Shown here: piece by piece, positions 36,222-45,548 of the stretch | How the letters are laid out: every line of letters begins with the position of its first letter | How positions within the stretch are numbered: position 1 is the first letter of the stretch | Source: Reyranella aquatilis | GTDB lineage: Bacteria; Pseudomonadota; Alphaproteobacteria; Reyranellales; Reyranellaceae | NCBI RefSeq assembly: GCF_020880995.1 | Contig: NZ_JAJISD010000001.1 | Span: 930,001-994,000 of the forward strand | Length of the DNA: 64,000 bases | Direction of reading: 5' to 3' | Notes under the pieces: generated by a model | The model's database searches: none | Seen by the model: only the letters and a program-made list of their open reading frames with translations | What the model was told of the DNA's origin: nothing | Position numbers and translations under genes: made by a program

Positions 36222-37163
36222 TCAGTACCGGATCCGCGGGTCGAGGAACGCGTAGGATATGTCGATGATCAGGTTCACCAGCACCTTGGCGCCGGCGAAG
36301 ACCAGGATCAGCCCCTGCACCACCGGATAGTCGCGCTTCAGCACGGCATCGACGGTGAGCCGACCGAGGCCAGGGATATTGAACACCGTCTCGGTGATGA
36401 CGACACCCGAGATCAGCAGCGCGATACCGATGCCGATCACCGTGACGATCGGAACGGCCGCGTTCTTGAGCGCGTGCAGCAGCAGAACGCGATTGGTTGC
36501 CAGCCCCTTGGAATTCGCGGTGCGCATGTAGTCCTGCGCGAGCACCTCCAGCATCGAGGCTCGGGTGGTGCGGGCGATCAGCGCCATGTAGGTGATGCCC
36601 AGCGCCAGCGAGGGCAGGATCAGGCTCTGTACGAAGGGCCAAAGGCCTTCCTTGATCGGCTGGTAGCCCTGCACCGGCAGGAGCTGCCATTGCACGGCGA
36701 AGAAATAGATCAGGATGTAGGCCAGCACGAAGACCGGCATGGCAAAGCCCAGCACGGCAAATCCCATGACCAGACGGTCGACGAGCTTGCGCGCCTTCCA
36801 GGCCGCCAGCACGCCAATGGGAATGGCCATTGCGACGGCAACGAACAGGGTCGACAGCGTCAGTGCGACCGTCGGCTCGAGACGCTGCGAGATCAGCCGG
36901 GTGACCGGAAGATTGGAGAAGATCGACACGCCCATGTCGCCGCGCACGAGCTGCATCGTCCAGACGACGAACTGCTCGACCATCGGCCGGTCGAGGCCGA
37001 GCTTGGCACGGACGGCGGCGATCGCTTCCGCCGTGGCGTCCTCGCCGGCGATGATCGCCGCCGGATCGCCGGGCGCGAAGCGCAGTAGAAAGAAGACGAA
37101 CAACGCCACCACGGCCATGACCGGCAGCGTCGCAAAGAGACGACGGACTATGTAGGTGGTCAT
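36222..37163 (-). CDS. dppB: dipeptide-type ABC permease (DppB)
   Basis: This 313-residue permease has the typical N-terminal helix (YIVRRLFATLPVMAVVALFV), the large periplasmic loop with RFAPGDPAAIIAG and KLGLDRPMVEQF, and a BPD_transp_1 core with the EAA region (LAQDYMRTANSKGLATNRVL). The start at 37163 lies just inside the run of a strong stem-loop (37166-37196) that separates it from the binding-protein gene, probably reducing its expression relative to DppA. Confidence 0.92.
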   Translation of the reverse strand: MTTYIVRRLFATLPVMAVVALFVFFLLRFAPGDPAAIIAGEDATAEAIAAVRAKLGLDRPMVEQFVVWTMQLVRGDMGVSIFSNLPVTRLISQRLEPTVALTLSTLFVAVAMAIPIGVLAAWKARKLVDRLVMGFAVLGFAMPVFVLAYILIYFFAVQWQLLPVQGYQPIKEGLWPFVQSLILPSLALGITYMALIARTTRASMLEVLAQDYMRTANSKGLATNRVLLLHALKNAAVPIVTVIGIGIALLISGVVITETVFNIPGLGRLTVDAVLKRDYPVVQGLILVFAGAKVLVNLIIDISYAFLDPRIRY

Positions 37164-37165
37164 GA

Positions 37166-37196
37166 CGAGGCCTTGCCCTTCTCAGGCAAGGCCTCG
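37166..37196 (-). terminator. stem-loop between binding-protein and permease genes
   Basis: A perfect 12-base stem CGAGGCCTTGCC and its complement flank a seven-base loop. It lies between the dppA stop (37231) and the dppB start (37163), with no T-run. Such hairpins in binding-protein operons act as partial terminators or 3' mRNA stabilisers. It also sits over the dppB ribosome site region and could limit initiation. Confidence 0.7.
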
Positions 37197-37230
37197 CGGC
37201 GGGCGATGGCGACGCGTACTCGTGACGACA

Positions 37231-38817
37231 TTACTTCTTCGTGATCCCCCAGAGCACGGCAAGACCCGTGTTCGGCACGATGCCGTCGATCCGGTCGGCA
37301 CGATAGGCGAGCGGCGTGTCCCACTGGCCGAACGGAATGTAGACGACCTGCTCCATCGCCCGCGCCTGCAGTTCGTTGGCGATCTTCTTCCGCTCTTCCT
37401 CGCTCTGCGCCATGCCGAAGGCGTTGCGCAGCTCCTCTATCTTGGCGTCGCAGGGCCAGCCGAACAGGCCCTTGTCGCAGGCCGCGCCGATCCAGGTGTG
37501 CAGCACGGGATTGGCCGAGCCGACGCCGCCCGAGGTGGTGACGAAGATGTTCCAGCCGCCTTGCGCCGGCGGATCCTTCTTGGCGCGACGCGAGACCACC
37601 GAGCCCCAGTCCATCGACTGGGCGTCGACATTGATGCCAGCCTCGCGCATCGCCTGGATCAGGACCTGGGTCGCCGGGGTGATCGTGGCATGGTCGGTCG
37701 CCGACAGGACGGTGATGGGCTCGCCCTTGTAGCCGGCCTCCTTGAGAAGCTGCAGCGCCTTCTTCGGGTTGTACTCCTTCATCCACTCGCGGCCGCCAGC
37801 ACTCTCGTAGGGGCCGCCGCAGGTCAGGAGCGCCGGGCAGACCTTGTAGTACTTGGGGTTGCCGACGATGGCGCGCAGAAAGTCTTCCTGGTTGATCAGG
37901 TAGTACATCGCCTGCCGCGCCTTCACGTTGTCGAACGGCGGCTGGAGATGGTTCAGACGGATGAAGCCCTGGGTGCTGTCGATCTTGCCGGTCTTCATCA
38001 GCTTCACGCCGCGCGCCTTCTCCAGCAGCGGCAGGAAGTCGTTGGTCGGCGCCTCGTAGAAATCGATCTCGCCGTTGATCAGCGCCGACATCGCCGTCTG
38101 CGGATCGGAGATCCAGACCAGTTCGATGCGGTCGACGCCCGGCACCTTGGCGCCGGCGAAGGAAGACGGCGGCTCGGTGCGGGGCTGATAGTCCTTGTTC
38201 TTGAGATAGACCGCCTTGCTGCCCGGGACCCACTGGTCCTTGGCGAACATGTAGGGGCCGGACCCGACCGCTTCCTTCACCTGCTGCTGAGGATCGGTCA
38301 GCGCATCCTTCTCGCGCATGATGGCGGCGATGGAGCTGGACGTCTTGCCCAGCGACTCGAGCACCATGCCGTAGGGCGCCTTCAGCACCATGGTGAAGGT
38401 CTTGTCGTCGACCGGCTCCATCTTGGTGACGAAGCCCATCAAGCGCTGGCCGACGCCGTCCTTGGCCCCCCACCGCTTCAGCGAGGCAATGACGTCCTTG
38501 GTCGTGACGGGCGAGCCGTCGTGGAACTTCAGCCCGTCGCGCAGGGTGAAGGTATAGGTGAGCTTGTCGGGGCTGACCTCGTACTTGCCGACCATCTGGG
38601 GCTGCGGCTTCTGGTCGGCGTCGTTGCCGAACAGGGTGTCGTAGATCAGCGCGCCATGGATGTTGGCGATGGTCTGGGTGGTCCAGATCGGATCGATCAC
38701 GCGCACGTCGGCGTGCATCACGGCCTTCAGGACCTTTTCCTGCGCCTGGGCCGGCGCCTGCACGGCGGCGAACGGAAGCGCCAGCGCGAGCGCGCCCGCG
38801 AAGACTCGATTGAACAT
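37231..38817 (-). CDS. dppA: dipeptide-type ABC substrate-binding protein (SBP family 5)
   Basis: This 528-residue SBP_bac_5 protein has signal peptide MFNRVFAGALALALPFAAV with cleavage near APAQAQEK, then KAVMHADVRVIDPIWTTQTI and the family signature-type segment LTYTFTLRDGLKFHDGSPVT. The start at ATG 38817 is preferred because AAGGGAG lies eight bases upstream; GTG 38826 is in frame. It captures the solute for DppBCDF. It lies downstream of the M81 gene, with 66 bases between. Confidence 0.92.
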   Translation of the reverse strand: MFNRVFAGALALALPFAAVQAPAQAQEKVLKAVMHADVRVIDPIWTTQTIANIHGALIYDTLFGNDADQKPQPQMVGKYEVSPDKLTYTFTLRDGLKFHDGSPVTTKDVIASLKRWGAKDGVGQRLMGFVTKMEPVDDKTFTMVLKAPYGMVLESLGKTSSSIAAIMREKDALTDPQQQVKEAVGSGPYMFAKDQWVPGSKAVYLKNKDYQPRTEPPSSFAGAKVPGVDRIELVWISDPQTAMSALINGEIDFYEAPTNDFLPLLEKARGVKLMKTGKIDSTQGFIRLNHLQPPFDNVKARQAMYYLINQEDFLRAIVGNPKYYKVCPALLTCGGPYESAGGREWMKEYNPKKALQLLKEAGYKGEPITVLSATDHATITPATQVLIQAMREAGINVDAQSMDWGSVVSRRAKKDPPAQGGWNIFVTTSGGVGSANPVLHTWIGAACDKGLFGWPCDAKIEELRNAFGMAQSEEERKKIANELQARAMEQVVYIPFGQWDTPLAYRADRIDGIVPNTGLAVLWGITKK

Positions 38818-38883
38818 TCGAAACACTCCCTTGCTCCCCGCAGAGAGTATGCAAAGCTGCGCTTCGATTTGTCCAGCGCGACG

Positions 38884-40356
38884 CTAGTAGATCAGACCGC
38901 GCGGCGATGCCCCTTCGTCCAGCGGCCAGATCGGCCGCTCGACCTTCGTGTACGGTACCTTGCGATGATCGCGCGGCAGCGGCCCGCTCGATTCGACGTA
39001 GATCACCTTCTTCGCAATCGGACCGTAGGCCGCCATGAAGTGGTTCGTCGACTTGACCACGACCAGCTTCCGCTGCGTCGGATCGATGCCCACGTTGGTG
39101 AAGAGCTCCAGTCCGGTCGCCTGCGTGCGCTTGGAAATCAGCACTACCTCGACGCCGCCGATGCGAACGGCTGCACAGTCCCCGACCGGCACCTGCGTCG
39201 GTCCGAATCTCTGCCAGGCGTCGCGCTTCAGGCCAACGATCTCGACCTCGGCGTCGACGGGCTGCCCCGAACTGGGCGCGATCTTGCCGCCGAACCGCAG
39301 GCCGATGCGGGCGCCCAGCCCGGCATCGAAACAGATGCGGACGGCAATTGGATCCCAGATCGGGCCGAGACAGGCGCTTTCGACGTTCTTTTCGATGATA
39401 TGCTTCAGGATGTCCGTATTGTCCGATGGCGCCCCGCCGCCGGCATTGTCCGAAGGATCCGCAACCACTACGGGCAGGTCGTTGAAGGCAACTCCTTCGG
39501 CGATGCCGGCCGCCACATCGAGCGACTGTGGCGCGGTCTTGCCGCGCAGGCCGACCAGCTCCTCGCCCAGCTGTGTCGCCAGCGAATCGGCCTTCTTCTT
39601 GTCGCCGTCGGCGATGACCAGCACGCGCGTTCCGATTTCCGGAACGTCGCCATAGGGGAAGCAGTGGGCGATCGACACGGAGAGGATTCCGTCCTTGCCC
39701 TCCATCGCCATGATCCGGTCGACGATGCTGCGCATCGGCTGCATCGTCGTCGGATAGCTCTGGATCTGCCGGCAGTCGTAGACCGACATCACCGGCTTCA
39801 CCTTGCCGCGCAGCGTCGCCAGAACGAGATCGAGCACATCCTCGGCCCGCTCGACGACGTCGGTATGGGGGAACTCTTTGTAGAGGACGATGATGTCGGC
39901 GTTCGACACACGCTTCATGGTGAGATGGCAGTGCGGATCGAGTTCGACGCCAATGACGCATTTCGGCCCGACGATCGCGCGGCAGCGTTCGATGATGTCG
40001 CCCTCCACGTCGTCGTAGCCGTGCGCCACCATCGCGCCATGCAGTCCGAGTAGAATCCCGTCCACCGGTAGCGCTGCCTTGAGTTGCCCCAGGATCTCGT
40101 CGCGCATCGTCTCGTAGTCGGCCCGGTTTGTCGTGCCAGCCGGGCTGGCGGCAAAGCAGCTGCCTTCGATCAGCTCGAAGCCCTCTGCCTGGGCACGGGC
40201 GCGCGCGACGAACAGCGGCGCGGTGCACATGCGCGGCGCATCGGCCGGATGCTCACCCGCCCGGAAGAACACCGACTCGCGGTAATTCTCCAGGCTCGTC
40301 GGCAAGGGAGAAAAAGTATTGGTTTCGGTGGCCAGCGTGGCGGAAAAGAGACGCAT
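38884..40356 (-). CDS. M81-family metallohydrolase (MlrC/microcystinase C-like)
   Basis: This 490-residue protein has the DUF1485 N-terminal domain and MlrC C-terminal domain. It starts MRLFSATLATETNTFSPLPT, the family's conserved opening. Probable metal ligands are in LLGLHGAMVAHGYDDVEGD and GVELDPHCHLTM; VADPSDNAGGGAPSDNTDIL is the other strongly conserved family block. MlrC cleaves linearised microcystin peptides, but most homologues occur next to dipeptide-type ABC importers, as here, with unknown natural substrates. It starts seven bases after the deacetylase stop. Confidence 0.9.
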   Translation of the reverse strand: MRLFSATLATETNTFSPLPTSLENYRESVFFRAGEHPADAPRMCTAPLFVARARAQAEGFELIEGSCFAASPAGTTNRADYETMRDEILGQLKAALPVDGILLGLHGAMVAHGYDDVEGDIIERCRAIVGPKCVIGVELDPHCHLTMKRVSNADIIVLYKEFPHTDVVERAEDVLDLVLATLRGKVKPVMSVYDCRQIQSYPTTMQPMRSIVDRIMAMEGKDGILSVSIAHCFPYGDVPEIGTRVLVIADGDKKKADSLATQLGEELVGLRGKTAPQSLDVAAGIAEGVAFNDLPVVVADPSDNAGGGAPSDNTDILKHIIEKNVESACLGPIWDPIAVRICFDAGLGARIGLRFGGKIAPSSGQPVDAEVEIVGLKRDAWQRFGPTQVPVGDCAAVRIGGVEVVLISKRTQATGLELFTNVGIDPTQRKLVVVKSTNHFMAAYGPIAKKVIYVESSGPLPRDHRKVPYTKVERPIWPLDEGASPRGLIY

Positions 40357-40363
40357 GGTGCTC

Positions 40364-41254
40364 CTAGGGGACGATGCCTTGGGGAAGAGACGCGCAATGC
40401 CGGGCGATTGCGCCCGGCGTGGTCAGCCATATCGAGTCGCGATGACGGGCGATGTGACGAAGCGCCCGCTTGAGATGCCGCAACCGGTGCGGTTGGCCTA
40501 CCAGGTACGCATGCAGCGCGACGCCCATCACCAGCGGTCGCTCCCTCGACAGCTCCATCATCTCGTCGAAGTGGTCGACGATGATGTCGGCGAACGCGTC
40601 GCCGCCGATCTTGCGCCCGACTATCTGGGGGATGTCGTTCACTTCCTGCGGGTAAGGCACGGCGAGGATGCGCCTGTCGTTGCGGCAGCGGAACCAGATG
40701 GGCTGGTCGTCCATGCACCAGTCCAGCAGGTAGCGGTAGCCCGCTTCGGCCAGCAGGTCGGGCGTGACGTGACTGTGTGAAATCCACGGACCCAGCCAGC
40801 CTTCCGGCGGGCGGCCTTCGGCCTCCGCCAGCCGCGTCGTCGCCTCGACGATGAGAGCCCGCTCGCCAGGTTCGTCGAGCACGCCCTGCCGCTCCGCATT
40901 GGTGCGACCATGCCCCACGATCTCGTCGCCGCGTGCGCGGCAGGCGGCGACCAGTTCCGGGGCGTAGTCGTACATCGCGCTGTTGACCAGGGCGGCCATC
41001 GGCAGCCGCAGGCCATCAAAGGCGTCGAGCATGTACCAGGCGCCGACGCGATTGCCATAATCGCGCCATGCATAGTTGAGAATGTCCGGGTGCGGACCAC
41101 CGGGGGCCAATTCAGCGCCAAGCCCCTCGCCATAGGAAAAATGCTCCAGATTGAGCGCGAAGTAGACGGCGAGTCTCCGGCCAGCCGGCCAAGTGTAGTC
41201 GGCGCGACCCCGCAGGGGTGTATAGGCGTATCGATTGTGCGTCTTGAGTTCCAT
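40364..41254 (-). CDS. NodB-fold polysaccharide deacetylase/PuuE-like amidohydrolase
   Basis: This 296-residue cytoplasmic protein (no signal peptide) has the start YTWPAGRRLAVYFALNLEHF, the motif AMYDYAPELVAACRARGDEI followed by VGHGRTNAERQG (His replacing the usual HGW/HxxxH block), and LGPWISHSHVTPDLLAEAGY. This is the family of proteobacterial NodB-homology proteins that includes Ni-independent allantoinase PuuE. It heads the M81-Dpp operon. I infer it opens or deacylates a small amide imported by the Dpp system; the specific reaction is unknown. Confidence 0.85.
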   Translation of the reverse strand: MELKTHNRYAYTPLRGRADYTWPAGRRLAVYFALNLEHFSYGEGLGAELAPGGPHPDILNYAWRDYGNRVGAWYMLDAFDGLRLPMAALVNSAMYDYAPELVAACRARGDEIVGHGRTNAERQGVLDEPGERALIVEATTRLAEAEGRPPEGWLGPWISHSHVTPDLLAEAGYRYLLDWCMDDQPIWFRCRNDRRILAVPYPQEVNDIPQIVGRKIGGDAFADIIVDHFDEMMELSRERPLVMGVALHAYLVGQPHRLRHLKRALRHIARHRDSIWLTTPGAIARHCASLPQGIVP

Positions 41255-41298
41255 CCCGACAAATTAACGTCGCAAACCAGGAAGGGCTACGGTTAGCC

Positions 41299-42588
41299 AT
41301 GCTCGATCGCGTTCTGTCGGCGGCTCTCGCCGGCTGCCTGTTTCTCATCTTGGGCACGCCGGCTTTCGCCTACTACTCAAAAGACTCCTATGAAGCCGAG
41401 GTGACTTTCACGAGCCAGGTCGAGATCGCGGAGGACGCGCCCGACTACATCCTGCTGCCCTCCTACATCAACCGGCAGCTCCTGTACCTCGCCGGCCCGC
41501 TGCAGGCCGCACCGAGGAAAGCCGCCGCCAAGAACGACGCCAAGGTCGATGTTCTCGGCAAGCATCGCGACGGCAAGACTGGCAAGCTCTATGTCCGCTA
41601 CCGCTACACCGGTACCTTCGTTCTCGACAACGGCCTCCAGGACGTCGTGAAGATCCGCCTCCCGCTCAACCTCGACGAGGTCTGGGAGCGCTCGACCGAC
41701 AAGTGCTTCAGTTGGGGCGAGAAGTATCGCATGGCCTACTTCTGGGCGCCGCTGAACAAAGGCTGCCCGCTGGTCGAGGGCGTCGACTATTCGACCGCGG
41801 ACGGCACCATCGTGGCCAGGCGGCCGAACACCGCGAACACCGCGCCGGCCTACGAGCGTCTTTCCAACCGCAACGGCGAGATGCGGATCGTCCTGACGTT
41901 CGGCGCCGACGAGGACCGGAACGGCAAGTCCGCTCCCGACAAGAGCAACACTGACTACAACGCGGGCAATTACCGCGAAATCCGCAAGTTCCTGCTGGGG
42001 CAGGGTTTCGCCGTGCGTACGGTGCCGGCCGACGAACGCGAGCGCGAGTGCGGCACGTCGAAATCGCTCGCCGCATCGCCGGGATTCGTCGAGGAGTTCA
42101 TCCGCAAGGACGGCGCGCGCACCGTCGTGGCGCGCCTGTTCTGGGGAGTGACCAACATCGGCGAGGACAGCGTGGCGTTCTTCTGCATGGCGAAGGAGGC
42201 CGCCGAGCGCGGCTCGATGTTCCTCTATGCGGGACATTCCCGCGTCGGACTGCTCGATCTCATCTACATGGGCGAGCAGATCGGCACGCCCATCCGGATG
42301 AACAAGGAGCAGTATCAGATCTACGCGTTCTTCGGCTGCTCGAGCTACAGCTACTACAATCTCTCGTATTTTGCGGCCAAGGCGACGACACTCGATCCGG
42401 AGGGCACGCGGAACGCCAGCATCATCACCAACGGCATCACCGGCTCATTCGGTTCGATGGTCGACTTTACGACCAAGACGCTGAAGCCGATCTTCAACTG
42501 GTCGGCCAGCGGCACCAGAGCGACGTGGCAGGAGATCATGAATTCCTATTCGGAGAGGTTCTTGACCGGGGTCAACGGCGACCAGTGA
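41299..42588 (+). CDS. exported protein with clan CD-like His/Cys pair; function unknown
   Basis: This 429-residue protein has a clear Sec signal peptide, MLDRVLSAALAGCLFLILG with cleavage after PAFA (residue 24). A beta-rich region (about 25-190) precedes a C-terminal region that reads MFLYAGHSRVGLLDL (H313) and IYAFFGCSSYSYYNL (C347). A hydrophobic strand ending in Gly-His, then a second strand ending in Gly-Cys-Ser about 34 residues later, is the layout of clan CD peptidases (gingipain, legumain, caspase). The rest does not match a family I know, so a peptidase is only a hypothesis. It is divergent from the deacetylase with a 44-base gap. Confidence 0.75.
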   Translation: MLDRVLSAALAGCLFLILGTPAFAYYSKDSYEAEVTFTSQVEIAEDAPDYILLPSYINRQLLYLAGPLQAAPRKAAAKNDAKVDVLGKHRDGKTGKLYVRYRYTGTFVLDNGLQDVVKIRLPLNLDEVWERSTDKCFSWGEKYRMAYFWAPLNKGCPLVEGVDYSTADGTIVARRPNTANTAPAYERLSNRNGEMRIVLTFGADEDRNGKSAPDKSNTDYNAGNYREIRKFLLGQGFAVRTVPADERERECGTSKSLAASPGFVEEFIRKDGARTVVARLFWGVTNIGEDSVAFFCMAKEAAERGSMFLYAGHSRVGLLDLIYMGEQIGTPIRMNKEQYQIYAFFGCSSYSYYNLSYFAAKATTLDPEGTRNASIITNGITGSFGSMVDFTTKTLKPIFNWSASGTRATWQEIMNSYSERFLTGVNGDQ

Positions 42589-42726
42589 GCGCCATTTCAC
42601 AAAGACAGGCGACGACTCCACGCATGCGCGGGCCGTAGCGCCGGAGATGCGGATGGGCTAGCATCGCAGTCTTAATGAAGAAGCCGCACCCTTCCAGGCT
42701 GCGGACGACCCGGGAGGAAGAACGCG

Positions 42727-44490
42727 TTGACGGCGACGAGTGCTGCCGCTTTGCCTGTGACGACCGACGCCGTGCCCGTTGCGCGCAGGCTCGCCGTGCC
42801 GCTGTGGATCGGCGCGCTGCTGGTCATCCTGACGTTCCTCGTCATCTACCCGCTGCTGATGCTGTTCTTTGGCGCCATCAGCGATTCGAACCCGGTGATT
42901 GACGGCTTCGGCAAGTTCAATCCCTCGCTGACGCACTTCATGGCGGTTCTCGGCAACGAGAACGTGCGCCTCGCCTTCTTCAACGCCCTCGTCGCCTGCG
43001 GCGGCGGGACGGTGCTGGCCGTCGTGATCGGCCTCGCCTTCTCGTGGATCGTCGTGCGGACCAACACGCCGTTCAAGGGCTTCATCGCTGGCGCCAGCAT
43101 GATCCCGCTGTTCGTGCCGCCGCTGGTGGCGGGCGTCGCCTGGAGCATCCTCGGCTCCCCCAAGACGGGCCTGCTGAACACCGTGCTGAAGTGGATTGGT
43201 GTCGATTTTCGGTTCGACTTCTATTCGATGTCGGGCCTCATCCTGGTCTTCGGATTCTACTACGCGCCCTACGTCTACATGTTCACCGCCTCGGCGCTCC
43301 GGAACATGGACCCGAGCCTCGAGGAAGCCTCCGAGGTTTCCGGTGCCTCGGCCTTCACGACCCTGTTCACCGTCACGTTCCCGCTGATCGCGCCGGCGAT
43401 CCTGGCGGGCTCGCTCCTGTCGTTCGTGGTGATGCTGGGCATCTACGGCATACCCGCCGCGCTCGGCGCGCCGGCCAACATCAGCGTGCTCACGACCTAC
43501 ATCTTCAAGCTTACCGCCTGGAGCCCGCCGCTCTACAACACGGCGGCGGCGGTCGCGATCCTCCTGATGGTCGTGACGGCCATCTTCGTCTGGGCGCAGC
43601 AGCGCGTCCTGTCGGGGCGCAGCTTCGCCACGGTCGCCGGCAAGGCTTTCCGTCCGCGCAGCCTCAATCTCGGACCGTGGCGCTGGCTCACCTTCGGCCT
43701 CGCTCTCGCCTACCTGTTCATCGTCGTCGTGCTGCCCACCATCGCCCTGGTGATCGCCGCCTTCCGCCGGTTCCTGTTCTTCAAGGACTTCGACGCGGTC
43801 TTCGACACGAAGGCCTATAGCTGGGTGCACTTCAATTCGATCTTCGACAATCCGCTGACCATGATCTCGATCTGGAACACGATGAAGGTCGGCGTGATCA
43901 CAGCCGTCGTCGGCGGCGTCCTGGCCTTCGCCATCGGCTATACGATCAACCGCACGCAGGCTCCCGGCCGCAAGATCATCGACCTGCTGTCGACGATTCC
44001 CGTCGCCATTCCCGGCCTTGTCGTCGGCGTCGCCTACCTCTGGGCCTGGATCGGCCTGCCGGGCGGCCTGTACGGCACGATCTGGATCCTGGCGCTGGCC
44101 TTCGTGGCCCGCTTCATCCCCGACACGGTCAAGGCGCTGTCGACCTCCTTCATGCAGATCCATCGCGAACTCGAGGAAGCCGCCTGGATCTGCGGTCGAG
44201 GCCTGCTCAGCACGATTGCCACGATCATGGTTCCCCTGGCCCGCCCCGGCATCGTGGCGTCGATGACCCTGCTGTTCGTGTTGTCGGTGCGCGAGCTCGG
44301 CTCGTCCCTGTTCCTCTACACCAGCGACACGACCGTCATGGCCGTGCTGCTGCTCGACTATTACGAGGGCGGCAACGTCGGCAAGACGGCCGCCTTCAGC
44401 CTGGTGCAGACCGTAATTCTCGCGGTGCTGCTGGGCATCACCACCTGGCTTTCCCGTGGCGCCGCCGAGAGCAGCGCACGCGCCGGCTGA
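42727..44490 (+). CDS. iron/polyamine-type ABC transporter permease, two fused permease units
   Basis: This 587-residue protein has about twelve membrane helices in two BPD_transp_1 halves (about 60-290 and 350-575), as in FbpB/SfuB/ThiP-type permeases. EAA-type coupling loops are EEASEVSGASAFTTLFTVTF (about 200) and EEAAWICGRGLLSTIATIMV (about 480). The start is TTG at 42727, with GGGAGGAAG about seven bases upstream, which fixes it. It is the first gene of a three-gene importer (permease, binding protein, ATPase). A 138-base gap precedes it. Confidence 0.9.
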   Translation: MTATSAAALPVTTDAVPVARRLAVPLWIGALLVILTFLVIYPLLMLFFGAISDSNPVIDGFGKFNPSLTHFMAVLGNENVRLAFFNALVACGGGTVLAVVIGLAFSWIVVRTNTPFKGFIAGASMIPLFVPPLVAGVAWSILGSPKTGLLNTVLKWIGVDFRFDFYSMSGLILVFGFYYAPYVYMFTASALRNMDPSLEEASEVSGASAFTTLFTVTFPLIAPAILAGSLLSFVVMLGIYGIPAALGAPANISVLTTYIFKLTAWSPPLYNTAAAVAILLMVVTAIFVWAQQRVLSGRSFATVAGKAFRPRSLNLGPWRWLTFGLALAYLFIVVVLPTIALVIAAFRRFLFFKDFDAVFDTKAYSWVHFNSIFDNPLTMISIWNTMKVGVITAVVGGVLAFAIGYTINRTQAPGRKIIDLLSTIPVAIPGLVVGVAYLWAWIGLPGGLYGTIWILALAFVARFIPDTVKALSTSFMQIHRELEEAAWICGRGLLSTIATIMVPLARPGIVASMTLLFVLSVRELGSSLFLYTSDTTVMAVLLLDYYEGGNVGKTAAFSLVQTVILAVLLGITTWLSRGAAESSARAG

Positions 44491-44519
44491 CGACCCAACA
44501 ACAATCGGAGGAAAAGAAC

Positions 44520-45548
44520 ATGAAGCGCAGAACCGTACTGGCCGGCATTGCCGGCGCGGCCGCCACCGCCGCACTCCCCGCCCGCGCACAACAGGATCCG
44601 TTCGGCTCGAAGGAGCTGATCGCTGCGGCCGAAAAGGAAGGCGGACTGACGCTCTACACGGCCGACTTCGCCGAGACCCAGCAGGAAGTGATCAAGGAGT
44701 TCAACAAGCGCTTCCCCAAGATCAAGGTCGCGATGGTGCGGGCGCCAGGCGGTCAGCTCATCACCCGCATCAAGACGGAAGCGGCGGCCGACAAGCTCGG
44801 CGCCGATGTGGTGAATCACTCCGACCGCGGCCTGATGCTGGAGATCGCCGACCTTTTCCAGGACTACGCGCCGCCGAACGCCGCCGACTATCGGCCCGAC
44901 GCGCTCGTCTCGCCGAAGCTGTGGCCGGGCGTCACGCTGGGCTGGGCGATCGCCTACAACACGCAGCTCGTGAAGAACGCGCCCAAGACGTGGATGGATC
45001 TCACCAAGCCCGAGTACAAGAACAAGCAGATCGGCCAGGTGATCGGACCGTCGGGCGGCACCACCTGGACCCGCATCATGTTCGAGCGCCAGGTGCTCGG
45101 CGAGGACTACTGGAAGAAGCAGGCTGAACTGGGCATCGCGCTCTATCCGTCAGGCGCTCCGCTATCGGACGCGCTGGTCCGCGGCGAGGTCTCCATCGCG
45201 CCGCTGCTCTACAACATCATCTACACCAAGATCGTCGAGGGCGCGCCGGCGGAGGCCATCTTCGCGCCCGAGGGCGTGCCGATCGTTCCCTACGCCGATG
45301 GCGTCACCAAGGCGTCGAAGAATCCCAACGCCGCCAAGCTGTTCATGAACTGGCGACTGTCCAAGGAAGGCCAGACCTTCATGATCAACAAGCTTGGCAA
45401 CATCACGTCCCTCAAGGAGCCGCCCGCCTATCCGAAGGGCTGGGATCCGAAGACCGTAAAGGTCTGGGTGCCGAAGTTCGACGAGTTCAGCAAGCTGCGC
45501 AACTCGTGGATGGAAGAGTGGAACAAGACCTACGGGTACCGCCAGTGA
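44520..45548 (+). CDS. ABC extracellular solute-binding protein (iron-type, SBP family 1)
   Basis: This 342-residue protein has signal peptide MKRRTVLAGIAGAAATAAL (RR, Tat-like), with cleavage near PARAQQ. The mature start KEGGLTLYTADFAETQQEV and the closing VYVPKF-like VWVPKFDEFSKLRNSWMEEW are typical of AfuA/FbpA-like proteins. GTP-type iron ligands (a Tyr pair) are not obvious, so a non-iron substrate is possible. The ribosome site GGAGGAAAAG lies before the ATG. Confidence 0.9.
   Translation: MKRRTVLAGIAGAAATAALPARAQQDPFGSKELIAAAEKEGGLTLYTADFAETQQEVIKEFNKRFPKIKVAMVRAPGGQLITRIKTEAAADKLGADVVNHSDRGLMLEIADLFQDYAPPNAADYRPDALVSPKLWPGVTLGWAIAYNTQLVKNAPKTWMDLTKPEYKNKQIGQVIGPSGGTTWTRIMFERQVLGEDYWKKQAELGIALYPSGAPLSDALVRGEVSIAPLLYNIIYTKIVEGAPAEAIFAPEGVPIVPYADGVTKASKNPNAAKLFMNWRLSKEGQTFMINKLGNITSLKEPPAYPKGWDPKTVKVWVPKFDEFSKLRNSWMEEWNKTYGYRQ

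Noticed and set aside
37156..40228. Very long alternative frames (965 and 1022 codons) over dppA and the M81 gene
   Set aside because: They lack domain motifs and signal peptides. The real frames give full-length SBP_bac_5 and M81 proteins.
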